From NCBI GenBank assembly GCA_002725015.1, contig PBQM01000075.1, positions 1-33,331 of the forward strand: DNA of 33,331 bases, given 5' to 3'. The first letter of the stretch is position 1, and each line of letters starts with the position of its first letter. This document shows positions 18,317 through 28,976 of this stretch, piece by piece. A model generated the notes under the pieces. That model did no database searches. It had not been told where the DNA came from and saw only the letters and a program-made list of their open reading frames with translations. Source of the DNA: Flavobacteriaceae bacterium. GTDB lineage: Bacteria > Bacteroidota > Bacteroidia > Flavobacteriales > Flavobacteriaceae. The position numbers and the translations under genes were made by a program.

Positions 18317-21148
18317 TTAAAGTAATTCTTTTTTTAAATATTTAGCGGTGTGACTCACTTTGTTTTTGACCATATTTTCAGGCGTTCCACACGCAATAAT
18401 TGTGCCACCGCCTTGCCCGCCTTCAAGACCTATGTCTACAATGTAATCAACGGCTTTTATGACATCCATATTGTGTTCAATAATAAGAACCGTATTTCCT
18501 TTATCGACAAGTTTTTGCAAAACATTCAACAGTACACGAATGTCTTCAAAGTGGAGTCCAGTAGTGGGTTCGTCTAAAATATAGATTGTATTGCCAGTAT
18601 CGCGCTTGCTGAGCTCAGACGCCAGTTTGATGCGTTGGGCCTCACCACCCGATAAGGTGGTGCTTTGTTGTCCCAAGGTTATATAGCCCAAGCCTACATC
18701 TTTAATGGTCTTGAGTTTTCTGTATATTTTTGGAATCTGATCAAAAAAATCTACGGCCTCGTCAATGGTCATATTTAAAACATCGCTGATAGATTTTCCT
18801 TTGTATCTAATTTCAAGTGTCTCGCGGTTGAAACGCTTCCCCATACAACTTTCACATTGCACATAAACATCGGGCAGAAAATTCATTTCAATCACACGCA
18901 ATCCACCACCCTTGCAAGTTTCGCAGCGCCCTCCTGAAACATTAAAGCTAAAGCGTCCAGGTTTATACCCTCGGATTTGTGCCTCGGGAATTTTAGCAAA
19001 TAAACTTCTTATCTCACTAAAAACACCAGTGTAAGTTGCGGGGTTGCTACGGGGAGTTCGGCCAATAGGCGTCTGGTTGATGTCAATTACTTTGTCCAAG
19101 TGTTCCAATCCTTCGATAGATTTATAAGGAAGTGGTTCTTTGACTCCATTGAAATAATAATTGTTTAAAATGGGATAAAGCGTCTCATTGATCAATGTCG
19201 ATTTTCCACTGCCAGAAACCCCAGTAATTCCAACCATCATACCGAGCGGTATTTTGACAGTCACATTTTTAAGATTATTCCCTGTACAGCCTTTGAGTTC
19301 TATAAATTTTCCATTCCCTTTTCGCCGCTTTTTAGGTATTTCAATGGCCAATTCTCCATTTAAGTAGGCAGCTGTGAGAGTTTTGGCTTTCAACAATTCT
19401 TTTGGGCCACCTTGGCTGATAATTGTACCTCCATTTTTTCCGGCATATGGACCGATGTCTAAAATGTGATTGGCCTGCTCAATCATATCTTTATCATGCT
19501 CAACTACAATGACAGAATTACCAACATCTCTAAGGGTCTTTAAAGATTGAATCAGTTTTTGATTGTCGCGCTGGTGCAATCCAATACTGGGCTCATCTAA
19601 GATGTAAAGGACGCCTACGAGCTCAGATCCAATTTGAGTGGCCAAGCGAATGCGTTGTGCCTCTCCACCAGAAAGAGACTTTGAACTTCTGTTTAAACTC
19701 AGGTAATTTAAGCCCACGTCTAGCAGAAATTGTAGACGCACACTAATTTCTTTTATAATTTCTTTGGCAATGCTGTATTGTTTACTGCTCAAATGACTTG
19801 GTAACTCCTTAAACCAATCTGATAAATCGCTGATATCCATGGCTGACAATTCAGCAATATTTTTGTTATTTATCACAAAATACAGTGCTTCTTTTTTTAG
19901 GCGTGTTCCTTGACAGGACGGACACTCAATTTTATCCATATAACGTTTGGCCCATCGCTTTATACTGCTCGAATCTGTGGTTTTATATTGGTGTTCTATA
20001 AAATTTGCAATGCCATCAAAATCAATGGCATATTCTCGTGAAAGTCCTAAAGTTTTGTTGGCCACTGAAAATTTATCCTTTCCACCAAATAAAATGAGAT
20101 CCATGGCTTCTTTGGGAATTTTTGATATAGGATCTGAAAGTGTAAAGTTGAAACGCTGTGCGATTAAATCTAATTGTTTAAATATCCAAGAATTTTTTTG
20201 GGGCCCTTGCGGTGCCAAGCCACCGTTTTTAATTGACAATTGCGGGTCAGGTATGATTTTATTTATATTGACTTTGTAAATACTGCCAATCCCGTTACAT
20301 TCTGGACAGGCGCCTTTAGGGGAATTAAATGAAAAATTGTTGGGCTCTGGATTGGGGTAGGACAGGCCAGTGCTTGGGCACATCAAATTACGACTGAAGA
20401 ATCTCGGTTTTTTCTCAGCTTCAGCCAATACCATCATTACATCATCACCTTGATTTAAAGCCATCAAAATGGAATCTTTAAGTCTTTTTGAATCCATGGT
20501 TTTCTCATCAATTTTTAATCGATCTATAACCACTTCAATGTCATGGACTTTATAGCGGTCTAAGCGCATTCCTGGGGTGATATTAACAACTTCACCATCG
20601 ACTCTAACTTTAACAAAACCCTGCTTGGCTATTTGTTCAAACAATTCGCGATAATGTCCCTTTCGAGAACGCACCAAAGGGGCCAATATGGAAATTCTCT
20701 TGTTGTTATAGCTCTCAACAATCAGTGATTTTATTTGATCGTCATGATAGCTTACCATTTTTTCGTTTGTTTTATAACTGTAGGCATCCGCTGCTCTTGC
20801 ATACAGCAAGCGTAAAAAGTCATAAACTTCCGTTATGGTACCAACGGTTGATCGTGGAGATTTGCTGGTTGTTTTTTGCTCAATGGCGATCACGGGAGAC
20901 AGACCATCAATTTTATCGACATCAGGGCGCTCCAATGAACCTAAAAATTGCCTTGCGTAGGCAGAAAAAGTCTCAATATATCTGCGTTGACCTTCAGCAT
21001 AAATAGTATCAAAAGCCAGTGATGATTTACCACTGCCTGACAGTCCGGTTATGACCACCAATTGGTTGCGGGGAATATTGACATCGATATTCTTTAAATT
21101 GTGAACTCTGGCGCCTTTGACTTCAATATATTCATCAAAATTTTTCAT
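18317..21148 (-). CDS. uvrA: Excinuclease ABC subunit UvrA
   Basis: [23 protein letters not shown], two LSGGEAQRI signatures, Zn-finger CxxC pairs, VVEHDKDMI. Confidence 0.98.
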   Translation of the reverse strand: MKNFDEYIEVKGARVHNLKNIDVNIPRNQLVVITGLSGSGKSSLAFDTIYAEGQRRYIETFSAYARQFLGSLERPDVDKIDGLSPVIAIEQKTTSKSPRSTVGTITEVYDFLRLLYARAADAYSYKTNEKMVSYHDDQIKSLIVESYNNKRISILAPLVRSRKGHYRELFEQIAKQGFVKVRVDGEVVNITPGMRLDRYKVHDIEVVIDRLKIDEKTMDSKRLKDSILMALNQGDDVMMVLAEAEKKPRFFSRNLMCPSTGLSYPNPEPNNFSFNSPKGACPECNGIGSIYKVNINKIIPDPQLSIKNGGLAPQGPQKNSWIFKQLDLIAQRFNFTLSDPISKIPKEAMDLILFGGKDKFSVANKTLGLSREYAIDFDGIANFIEHQYKTTDSSSIKRWAKRYMDKIECPSCQGTRLKKEALYFVINNKNIAELSAMDISDLSDWFKELPSHLSSKQYSIAKEIIKEISVRLQFLLDVGLNYLSLNRSSKSLSGGEAQRIRLATQIGSELVGVLYILDEPSIGLHQRDNQKLIQSLKTLRDVGNSVIVVEHDKDMIEQANHILDIGPYAGKNGGTIISQGGPKELLKAKTLTAAYLNGELAIEIPKKRRKGNGKFIELKGCTGNNLKNVTVKIPLGMMVGITGVSGSGKSTLINETLYPILNNYYFNGVKEPLPYKSIEGLEHLDKVIDINQTPIGRTPRSNPATYTGVFSEIRSLFAKIPEAQIRGYKPGRFSFNVSGGRCETCKGGGLRVIEMNFLPDVYVQCESCMGKRFNRETLEIRYKGKSISDVLNMTIDEAVDFFDQIPKIYRKLKTIKDVGLGYITLGQQSTTLSGGEAQRIKLASELSKRDTGNTIYILDEPTTGLHFEDIRVLLNVLQKLVDKGNTVLIIEHNMDVIKAVDYIVDIGLEGGQGGGTIIACGTPENMVKNKVSHTAKYLKKELL

Positions 21149-21768
21149 ATCGCTTCTACAAATTCTCCAGCGCCTTGGCGGATAATTATTGGTCTTTCAT
21201 TGGTGGCATCAATAACGGTTGAGGGGACATTACCTCCAAAACCACTGTCAATAACAACATCTACTTTAGATTGCCATTGCTCAAAAATAATTTCGGGATC
21301 AGAGGTGTATTCAATGATGTTGTCATTGTCATGTATAGAGGTGGTAAGAATGGGGTTTCCCAGACGTTTGACAATTTCTAGTATGACTGAATGATTTGGG
21401 ACTCGGATCCCTACAGTTTTCCTTTTTTTAAAAGGACGTGGAAGGGCTTTATTGCTGGGAAGTATAAAAGTATAGGGTCCAGGTAAATATTTTTTAAGAA
21501 GTTTAAATGTACTGCTGTTGAGTTGGGCTGTATAGGCGCTGAGATTACTGAGGTTGTGACAAATAAAGGCCAGATTTGCCCGCTCTAATTTTTCCCCTTT
21601 AATCCGGGACAGTTGTTGCATTGCTTTTATGTTTTTAACATCACATCCCAAGGCATATACAGTATCTGTAGGGTAGATGACCAACCCCCCGTTTTTAAGG
21701 ATGTCAACCACCCTTTCTAGAATTCTTGGCTGGGGGTTTTCAGCATATATTTTTAGGAATTCAGCCAT
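21145..21768 (-). CDS. Sua5/YciO/YrdC-family L-threonylcarbamoyladenylate synthase-type protein
   Basis: GLVIYPTDTVYALGCDVKN, LPGPYTFILP, KRKTVGIRVPNH. Start set at MAEFLKI rather than the upstream extension overlapping uvrD. Confidence 0.88.
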   Translation of the reverse strand: MAEFLKIYAENPQPRILERVVDILKNGGLVIYPTDTVYALGCDVKNIKAMQQLSRIKGEKLERANLAFICHNLSNLSAYTAQLNSSTFKLLKKYLPGPYTFILPSNKALPRPFKKRKTVGIRVPNHSVILEIVKRLGNPILTTSIHDNDNIIEYTSDPEIIFEQWQSKVDVVIDSGFGGNVPSTVIDATNERPIIIRQGAGEFVEAI

Positions 21769-21769
21769 T

Positions 21770-24082
21770 TTAGGACAAGATTTCAAGTTTCGCAAAGCGC
21801 AACAACAGTTTTTTGACGCCAACTGCGCTAAATTTTATCTCCGCTTTTAAATCGGCTCCCTTGCCTTCAATTTTTAGGACTTCACCATTTCCAAAGCGTT
21901 GGTGGTTCACAACATTGCCTACGGTGAGATTGGAGTCAAATAAATTGGTGCTTGTAGCGCTGTTGTTTATTTTTTTTAAATGTTTTGGCGCTTTTGCGCT
22001 CAATGATGTCCTTTTGGGTTTAGATCGCGAAGGTTTTTTATAACGAATTTGATGGGGTTCAACATCTCCAAATATATCGGCACTTAGCATTGGGTTGAAA
22101 CGTTTTTCTTCTTTTGGGGTGGTGATATTTAAATAACGATCGTCAATTTCTTCAATAAATCGACTGGGCTCTGCGTCAATGAGTTTTCCCCAACGGTATC
22201 TGGAAAGTGCATAGGTTAAATAGACTTGCTTTTCGGCTCTTGTAACGGCCACATAGAACAATCTTCTCTCTTCTTCCAGCTCACTTCTTGTATTCATACT
22301 CATCGCACTGGGAAATAAATCTTCCTCCAATCCAACCACATAAACATAGGTAAATTCTAAACCCTTGGCCAAATGGATGGTCATCAAGGCAACCTTATCA
22401 CTGTCGCTATTTTCTTCATTGTCTAAATCAGTTGCCAAGGCCACATCCTCTAAAAATTCTGCCAATGCGCCCTTTGCCTCCGCCAACTCTTGTTGACCTT
22501 TTACAAAATCTTTAATTCCATTTAATAATTCCTCAACATTTTCCATCCGGGTGATTCCTTCTGGAGTGCCATCATTTTTTAATTCGCGAATCAGACCACT
22601 GACACGGCAAACGTGCTCGGTCAATTCAAAAGCATTCGCCGTCTGGTTCATCACTTGAAAACTTTCAATCATGGTACAAAAGTTAGTCAGCTTTGTCTTG
22701 GTTCCCGAATTGAGATTTATTTGAAAACTATGTATGTTTTTTATCAGCTCAAAAATAGACACTCCAGCAGCATTGGCAGCGACAATGAGTCGGTCTATTG
22801 TAGTTTGCCCAATTCCTCGGCCAGGAAAATTAATGATGCGCTTCAATGCTTCTTCGTCGGCAGGATTGACAATGAGTCGCAAATAGGAGAGGACATCTTT
22901 GATTTCTTTTCTTTGGTAGAACGAAAGCCCCCCATAAATTCTGTAATTAATACCTCGCTTTCGCAAAGCATCTTCAATGGCGCGGGATTGTGCATTGGTT
23001 CTGTACAGAACAGCAAAATCAGTATTTTTGGCTTGATGATTCATTTTATTTTCAAAAATCGAACTGGCCACATAACGCCCTTCATCCCCATCTGTTAGAG
23101 ATCGGTTCACCACAATAGGCATGCCCTCTTCATTGGCCGTCCAAACAACCTTGTCCAATTTTGTTTGATTTTTATCAATGATCGAATTGGCTGCATTGAC
23201 GATGTTTTTTGTAGAGCGATAATTTTGCTCTAAGCGGTAAACTTTTACATCATCGTAGTCTCGTTGAAAGTTTAGAATATTGTTGATATTAGCGCCTCGA
23301 AAGGCATAAATACTTTGAGCATCGTCACCCACGACACAAATGTTTTGAAACCGATCCGAAAGCGCACGTACAATTAAATATTGAGAGTGGTTGGTGTCTT
23401 GGTACTCATCTACCAAAATATAGCGAAACCGCTGTTGGTATTTGGCCAATACATCCGGAAATCGCGTCAATAATTCATTGGTCTTAAGCAAAAGGTCATC
23501 AAAATCCATAGCACCTGCTTTAAAACAACGGTCCACATAGGTTTTGTAAATGTCTCCCAGTTTGGGCCGCTTGGCCATGGTATCGGCCTCCAAAAGTTCT
23601 GGATTTTGAAAATAGGCTTTAACTGTGATAAGACTGTTTTTATAGGAAGAAATACGACTGTAAATTTGCTTGTATTTATAGAGGTCTTTATCCAAATTCA
23701 TTTCCTTTATAATAGAGGCGACAAGACGTTGAGAATCTTGGGTGTCATAAATCGTAAAATTTGAAGGGTATCCAAGGCGATCGGCCTCAAAGCGCAGTAT
23801 TTTGGCAAATACGGAGTGGAAGGTTCCCATCCACAAGTTCTTTGCTTCACTGTCTCCAACAATTGACGAAATTCTAGATTTCATTTCTCTGGCAGCTTTG
23901 TTGGTAAACGTAAGGGCCAAAATATTAAAGGGATCTACACCTTCACTCATCAAATAAGCAATTCTATAAGTCAGAACACGAGTTTTACCAGAGCCAGCAC
24001 CAGCAATGACAATCATTGGACCCTCTTTCTGTAAAGTGGGGGCCAATTGTGCCTCATTGAGTTGATTTAAATAAGCCTGCAA
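21770..24082 (-). CDS. UvrD/PcrA/Rep-family ATP-dependent DNA helicase
   Basis: Walker A AGAGSGKTRVLTYRIAYL, DEYQDTN, VGDDAQSIYAFRGA, VALMTIHLAKGLEF, YVAVTRAEK. Appears to start with TTG. Confidence 0.95.
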   Translation of the reverse strand: MQAYLNQLNEAQLAPTLQKEGPMIVIAGAGSGKTRVLTYRIAYLMSEGVDPFNILALTFTNKAAREMKSRISSIVGDSEAKNLWMGTFHSVFAKILRFEADRLGYPSNFTIYDTQDSQRLVASIIKEMNLDKDLYKYKQIYSRISSYKNSLITVKAYFQNPELLEADTMAKRPKLGDIYKTYVDRCFKAGAMDFDDLLLKTNELLTRFPDVLAKYQQRFRYILVDEYQDTNHSQYLIVRALSDRFQNICVVGDDAQSIYAFRGANINNILNFQRDYDDVKVYRLEQNYRSTKNIVNAANSIIDKNQTKLDKVVWTANEEGMPIVVNRSLTDGDEGRYVASSIFENKMNHQAKNTDFAVLYRTNAQSRAIEDALRKRGINYRIYGGLSFYQRKEIKDVLSYLRLIVNPADEEALKRIINFPGRGIGQTTIDRLIVAANAAGVSIFELIKNIHSFQINLNSGTKTKLTNFCTMIESFQVMNQTANAFELTEHVCRVSGLIRELKNDGTPEGITRMENVEELLNGIKDFVKGQQELAEAKGALAEFLEDVALATDLDNEENSDSDKVALMTIHLAKGLEFTYVYVVGLEEDLFPSAMSMNTRSELEEERRLFYVAVTRAEKQVYLTYALSRYRWGKLIDAEPSRFIEEIDDRYLNITTPKEEKRFNPMLSADIFGDVEPHQIRYKKPSRSKPKRTSLSAKAPKHLKKINNSATSTNLFDSNLTVGNVVNHQRFGNGEVLKIEGKGADLKAEIKFSAVGVKKLLLRFAKLEILS

Positions 24083-24305
24083 AGAATTGAATTTTAAAGC
24101 TGTGAAATTAAGTAATGTTATTCGGTTTTATATGCAGTTTAACGAATAATTATAAACAATCCCAGGCTGAAAACACGGATCTAGACAACTGTAAAATTGG
24201 ACCTATATCGGGACTGTTTAAAACACTTTAAAAGCGATTAAATATAGAGCTGCAAAATCCCTGCAAAATTATTAAATTAGTGGTTGTTAATCAACAATAC
24301 ATGTC

Positions 24306-24824
24306 ATGGGCGAAGAATTTTTTGGACTCTTTATTTACTGTATCCCCGCAGTTGTTACGGCCGCTATTGCTTTCTTCTTCTTTAGAGAATATTCCAAGCA
24401 CGAGAGCAGGCGCACAAACTCTTTCGCAAACCAAGCGATTCAAAAAGAGGTTTTAGTTGCTAAACTTCAAGCCTACGAGCGATTGACTTTGTTTTTGGAA
24501 CGCAGCTCAGCCCAACAGCTTTTGACACGTGTAGCGCCAATTGCCCCTCAAGCAGCCGCTTATAAAGATTTGCTAATTGCTACCATTAAGCAAGAATATG
24601 AGCACAATCTAGCGCAGCAAATTTATGTCTCTGAACCCTGTTGGCATCTGCTGTCCGCTGCAAAAGATAACAGCTTGCAAATTATTTCAAGTTTTAAGGC
24701 GGAAAAAGATGCCAATGCCGAAACCCTAAGACCCTTGCTTTTAGCAGCGCTTTCACAATCTGAATTATCGCCCAAAAAAGCCCTTAAATTTTTAAAAGAA
24801 GAAGTTTCAATCCTATTGAATTAA
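24306..24824 (+). CDS. Conserved hypothetical membrane-anchored protein
   Basis: 172-aa ORF: one N-terminal TM segment (FIYCIPAVVTAAIAFFFF), then a helical soluble domain. 4 bp upstream of recG. Confidence 0.7.
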   Translation: MGEEFFGLFIYCIPAVVTAAIAFFFFREYSKHESRRTNSFANQAIQKEVLVAKLQAYERLTLFLERSSAQQLLTRVAPIAPQAAAYKDLLIATIKQEYEHNLAQQIYVSEPCWHLLSAAKDNSLQIISSFKAEKDANAETLRPLLLAALSQSELSPKKALKFLKEEVSILLN

Positions 24825-24828
24825 GAAC

Positions 24829-26934
24829 ATGGCTGATGCTGTTTTACAGACACCAATTGATTATCTTAAAGGGGTAGGCCCCAACCGCGCTTCTCTTTTG
24901 CGTTCGGAGTTGGGAATACATACTTGCCAAGATTTATTGCATTTATTCCCCAACCGCTATATTGACAGAACTCAGTTTTATAATATTGCCGCACTAGAAC
25001 GCAATAATTCTGAAGTTCAAATTATTGGTAAAATCACTGCCTACAAAGAAATTTCTCAAAAGAACGGGAAGCGCTTGGTTGCTACTTTTTGCGATGCTTC
25101 TGGTCAAATGGAATTGGTATGGTTTCGGGGCCATAAATGGATACGAGAAAATTTAAAAATCAACACCTCTTATGTGATTTTTGGAAAAGTCAATTGGTTC
25201 AATGGTAATTTTAGCATGCCGCATCCTGATATGGAGCTAAAATCGGAATTTGACAAAGGTCTCAGAACCGCCATTCAACCTATATATCCTTCGACAGAAA
25301 TTCTAGGGAATCGCGGTATTTCAAATCGTGTCTTGTGTAAACTGATAGAGCAATTGTTTCTTCAAATAGACGGAAAATTTAAAGAATCACTTTCTGAAAA
25401 TTTATTAAACCAACACCAATTGATTTCCAAAGACGAGGCGCTTCTAAATATCCACTTTCCCAAAAATCAAAATTTATTAGCCAAAGCACAATTTCGATTG
25501 AAGTATGAAGAATTCTTTTTTATTCAATTGCAACTCATTTATAAAAACTTGATTCACAAATCCAAAATCAAAGGATTGGTATTTGAAGCTGTAGGGGCTT
25601 ATTTTAATGATTTCTATAAAAATCATTTACCATTTGACTTGACTGCTGCCCAAAAGCGTGTTGTTAAAGAAATCCGTGCTGATATGGGCAGTAACGCACA
25701 AATGAACCGCTTGTTGCAGGGAGATGTTGGTTCTGGAAAGACGATTGTAGCCTTTATGGCCATGTTGATTGCACTTGACAATGACTTTCAGGCTACCATG
25801 GTGGCCCCTACAGAAATCCTTGCCATTCAGCATTATACCGATCTAAAAATCCTTTGTGACGCTGTGGGCATTCAAATTGCTTTGCTCACAGGTTCAACAA
25901 AAACAGCCGATCGCAGATCACTTCACAAACATTTGCAAGACGGTCAACTACAGATTCTGGTTGGGACTCATGCGGTTTTAGAGGACAAGGTTCAATTTAA
26001 AAATTTAGGTTTGGCCATAATTGATGAGCAGCACCGCTTTGGGGTCGCTCAGCGCAGTAAATTATGGCATAAAAACACGACTCCTCCCCATGTTTTGGTC
26101 ATGACAGCCACCCCCATTCCAAGAACCTTGGCCATGTCGGTTTACGGAGATTTGGACATATCAGTCATTGACGAATTACCGCCAGGAAGAAAACCCATCA
26201 AAACGGTCCACCGTTTTGATAGCAACCGTTTAAAAGTTTTTAAATTTATTAGAGATGAAATTGTAAAAGGCCGTCAAATTTATATTGTATATCCCTTGAT
26301 CAAAGAAAGCCAAAAATTAGATTTTAAAGATCTAATGGACGGATATGAGAGCATTTCTAGAGAATTTCCCATACCAGAATATCAGATCTCCATTGTCCAC
26401 GGTCAAATGAAGGCCGCTGAAAAAGACTATGAAATGCAGCGTTTTGTCAAGGGCGAAACTCAGATCATGGTGGCAACCACCGTTATTGAAGTAGGGGTCA
26501 ATGTCCCAAATGCCTCTGTGATGCTCATTGAAAGTGCTGAACGCTTTGGCCTCTCTCAATTGCACCAATTGCGCGGTCGGGTTGGTCGTGGCGCTTCTCA
26601 GAGCTATTGTATTTTGATGACAAGTCACAAGCTAGGGAATGACAGTAAGACTCGAATGCAAACCATGGTGCATTCAAACGATGGATTTGAGATTGCAGAA
26701 GTTGATTTAAAGCTTAGAGGACCCGGCGATTTGATGGGCACCCAACAAAGTGGGGTGTTAAAACTTAAAATTGCCAATTTGATCCAAGATAAAAACTTGC
26801 TGGCTTTGGCTCGAGAATCTGCTAAAAAAACGCTCAAAGAAGACCCCAAACTGATGCTGCCGAAAAACGCCCCTATCAATACTACCTACATCGCCATGGG
26901 AACTTATAAAAATATATGGAATTACATCAGTTAG
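24829..26934 (+). CDS. recG: ATP-dependent DNA helicase RecG
   Basis: LLQGDVGSGKTIVAFMAM, IIDEQHRFGVAQR, TATPIPRTLAMSVYGDLD, QLRGRVGRG. Confidence 0.97.
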   Translation: MADAVLQTPIDYLKGVGPNRASLLRSELGIHTCQDLLHLFPNRYIDRTQFYNIAALERNNSEVQIIGKITAYKEISQKNGKRLVATFCDASGQMELVWFRGHKWIRENLKINTSYVIFGKVNWFNGNFSMPHPDMELKSEFDKGLRTAIQPIYPSTEILGNRGISNRVLCKLIEQLFLQIDGKFKESLSENLLNQHQLISKDEALLNIHFPKNQNLLAKAQFRLKYEEFFFIQLQLIYKNLIHKSKIKGLVFEAVGAYFNDFYKNHLPFDLTAAQKRVVKEIRADMGSNAQMNRLLQGDVGSGKTIVAFMAMLIALDNDFQATMVAPTEILAIQHYTDLKILCDAVGIQIALLTGSTKTADRRSLHKHLQDGQLQILVGTHAVLEDKVQFKNLGLAIIDEQHRFGVAQRSKLWHKNTTPPHVLVMTATPIPRTLAMSVYGDLDISVIDELPPGRKPIKTVHRFDSNRLKVFKFIRDEIVKGRQIYIVYPLIKESQKLDFKDLMDGYESISREFPIPEYQISIVHGQMKAAEKDYEMQRFVKGETQIMVATTVIEVGVNVPNASVMLIESAERFGLSQLHQLRGRVGRGASQSYCILMTSHKLGNDSKTRMQTMVHSNDGFEIAEVDLKLRGPGDLMGTQQSGVLKLKIANLIQDKNLLALARESAKKTLKEDPKLMLPKNAPINTTYIAMGTYKNIWNYIS

Positions 26935-27515
26935 AATTCCAAAATAAAGTCTTTTGAAACTAGCATTAAATCTTTGAAAACAAGCTTAAAATCGGCTTCA
27001 AATGCGTCATAATGTGCCATCAGCTCGCGCGTTGCTTGGTGCATTCCAGATTTTCCTTTGGTGCGGCGGTTCATTCCATTTAAAGTATCTGAAATACCGT
27101 CTATAAATTGGTAATTATACAGCCAATTGTTTTGGACCATATAGGGGAGCATATATTGTATTTGTGGGGTGAGTCGTTTAAAATTTTTTTGAAACAGTCG
27201 GTAGTTTTTGTCTGCAAACTCACTCAAACTTTGACTGCTGTAATCTTTCCAGTTTTTAGCCAAGAAGTGATCGTAAAAAATATCTACTATGATACCTGAG
27301 TAATGCCCATAATTGGCATGCAGCCGCTTGGTACTGCTTTTAAAGTTAGGATGGGCATCCGTGCTGGTATCGATTTGTCGGTGTAACAAAATACCTTTTT
27401 GAATGTTTTTATCAAAGGCTTTGTACTGTCGCCCCTTGATGCTGTCGGCCATAAAGTTTCCGATAATAACACAAGGGTTATTTCCTGAAAGATAGATATG
27501 TGCGAGGAAATTCAT
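26931..27515 (-). CDS. Acyl carrier protein phosphodiesterase (AcpH/DUF479) family
   Basis: MNFLAHIYLSGNNPCVIIGNFMADSIKG, LLHRQIDTSTDAHP, HYSGIIVDIFYDHFLAKNW. Confidence 0.88.
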   Translation of the reverse strand: MNFLAHIYLSGNNPCVIIGNFMADSIKGRQYKAFDKNIQKGILLHRQIDTSTDAHPNFKSSTKRLHANYGHYSGIIVDIFYDHFLAKNWKDYSSQSLSEFADKNYRLFQKNFKRLTPQIQYMLPYMVQNNWLYNYQFIDGISDTLNGMNRRTKGKSGMHQATRELMAHYDAFEADFKLVFKDLMLVSKDFILEF

Positions 27516-27561
27516 GGCTCAAAATTATGAATACTAATTTATTAAAGTAGAATTGAAATCC

Positions 27562-27569
27562 TATATTTG
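27562..27569 (+). promoter_or_regulatory. Possible -7 element (TATATTTG) upstream of glmM
   Basis: Exact TAnnTTTG match in the divergent intergenic region. No clear TTG at -33. Confidence 0.35.
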
Positions 27570-27584
27570 CTTAAATATTTTTAA

Positions 27585-28970
27585 ATGACTTTAATTAAAT
27601 CAATCTCCGGGATTCGCGGCACTATCGGAGGGGTCGTTGGACAAAATTTAACACCCATTGATACAGTTAAGTTTGCTGCCGCCTATGGAAGTTGGATCAA
27701 GCAACAACGCTCCAAGTCAACTTACCGGGTGGTCATTGGCAGAGACGCTAGAATTTCAGGTGAGATGATTGAAAATTTAGTCGTTAGTACACTGATTGGT
27801 ATGGGAATTGATGTGATCAATCTAAGACTTTCAACCACGCCAACTGTGGAAATTGCGGTGCCTATGGAACATGCCGACGGTGGTATCATATTAACAGCCA
27901 GCCACAACCCCAAACAGTGGAATGCTTTAAAGCTATTGGATGCCAAAGGGGAGTTTTTAAATGCCAAGCACAGTCAGAAGGTCTTAGATATAGCAGCTTC
28001 AGAGTCCGTTTCGTTTTCAGATGTAGGCAATCTGGGTAAGCTCTTTTATAATGATGCTTATTTTGACCTTCACATTGATGCTGTTACAAATCTAGACTTG
28101 GTGAATGTTGAAGCCATTCGAAAATGCCGCTTTAAGGCAGTCGTTGATGGAGTCAATTCAAGCGGTGGTATTGTCGTTCCATTACTATTAGAGCGCTTGG
28201 GTGTCACTGTCATAAAATTACACTGCAACCCCAATGGACATTTTCCCCACAATCCCGAGCCCTTAAAAGAGCACCTTAGGGATTTATCCGAAAAAGTTAT
28301 ACAAACCGGGGCTGATTTTGGAATTGCGGTAGACCCCGATGTAGACCGTTTGGCCTTTATGGACGAGAACGGATTGCTGTTTGGAGAAGAATACACCTTG
28401 GTGGCTTGCGCCGATTATGTGCTGAGCCAGAAAAAGGGCAATACAGTCAGTAATTTAAGTTCAACAAGAGCGCTGCGAGACATCACTGAAAAACATGGAG
28501 CTGTTTATACCGCCAGCGCCGTTGGGGAAGTCAATGTAGTGGCAGCCATGAAAACCAACAATGCTGTCATTGGGGGTGAGGGAAATGGCGGTATCATTTT
28601 ACCTGAATCGCATTATGGAAGAGATGCCTTGGTCGGTATTGCCTTATTTTTAAGCCTGTTGGCTGAAAAGCGATTATCAGTGAGTGCGCTTAAAAAAACC
28701 TATCCCTTATATTTCATGAGTAAAAAGAAAATTGATTTAAGTCAAGGATATGATGTGGAGGGGCTTTTAGGCAATATGGAAAAAAAATATCAAAATGAAA
28801 TCACAACGACCATTGACGGACTTAAAATTGATTTTTCTGATTCCTGGGTTCACCTTCGAAAAAGCAATACTGAGCCCATTGTAAGAGTGTATAGCGAGGC
28901 CCCTTCTCAAGAAGAAGCGGATACCTTAGCCAATCGTTTTATTTTTGAACTCAAATCCCTTTCCCAGTAA
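27585..28970 (+). CDS. glmM: Phosphoglucosamine mutase / phosphohexomutase
   Basis: SGIRGTIGG, catalytic Ser loop GGIILTASHNPKQWNALKLL, DPDVDRLAFMDENG, GGEGNGGIILPESH. Confidence 0.88.
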   Translation: MTLIKSISGIRGTIGGVVGQNLTPIDTVKFAAAYGSWIKQQRSKSTYRVVIGRDARISGEMIENLVVSTLIGMGIDVINLRLSTTPTVEIAVPMEHADGGIILTASHNPKQWNALKLLDAKGEFLNAKHSQKVLDIAASESVSFSDVGNLGKLFYNDAYFDLHIDAVTNLDLVNVEAIRKCRFKAVVDGVNSSGGIVVPLLLERLGVTVIKLHCNPNGHFPHNPEPLKEHLRDLSEKVIQTGADFGIAVDPDVDRLAFMDENGLLFGEEYTLVACADYVLSQKKGNTVSNLSSTRALRDITEKHGAVYTASAVGEVNVVAAMKTNNAVIGGEGNGGIILPESHYGRDALVGIALFLSLLAEKRLSVSALKKTYPLYFMSKKKIDLSQGYDVEGLLGNMEKKYQNEITTTIDGLKIDFSDSWVHLRKSNTEPIVRVYSEAPSQEEADTLANRFIFELKSLSQ

Positions 28971-28976
28971 ACCAAT

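Noticed and set aside
22613-23098. 161-aa plus-strand ORF
   Set aside because: Lies wholly antisense inside the strongly supported UvrD-family helicase; no recognisable domain.
28070-28396. 108-aa antisense ORF in glmM
   Set aside because: Shadow ORF; the opposite frame is clearly conserved GlmM.
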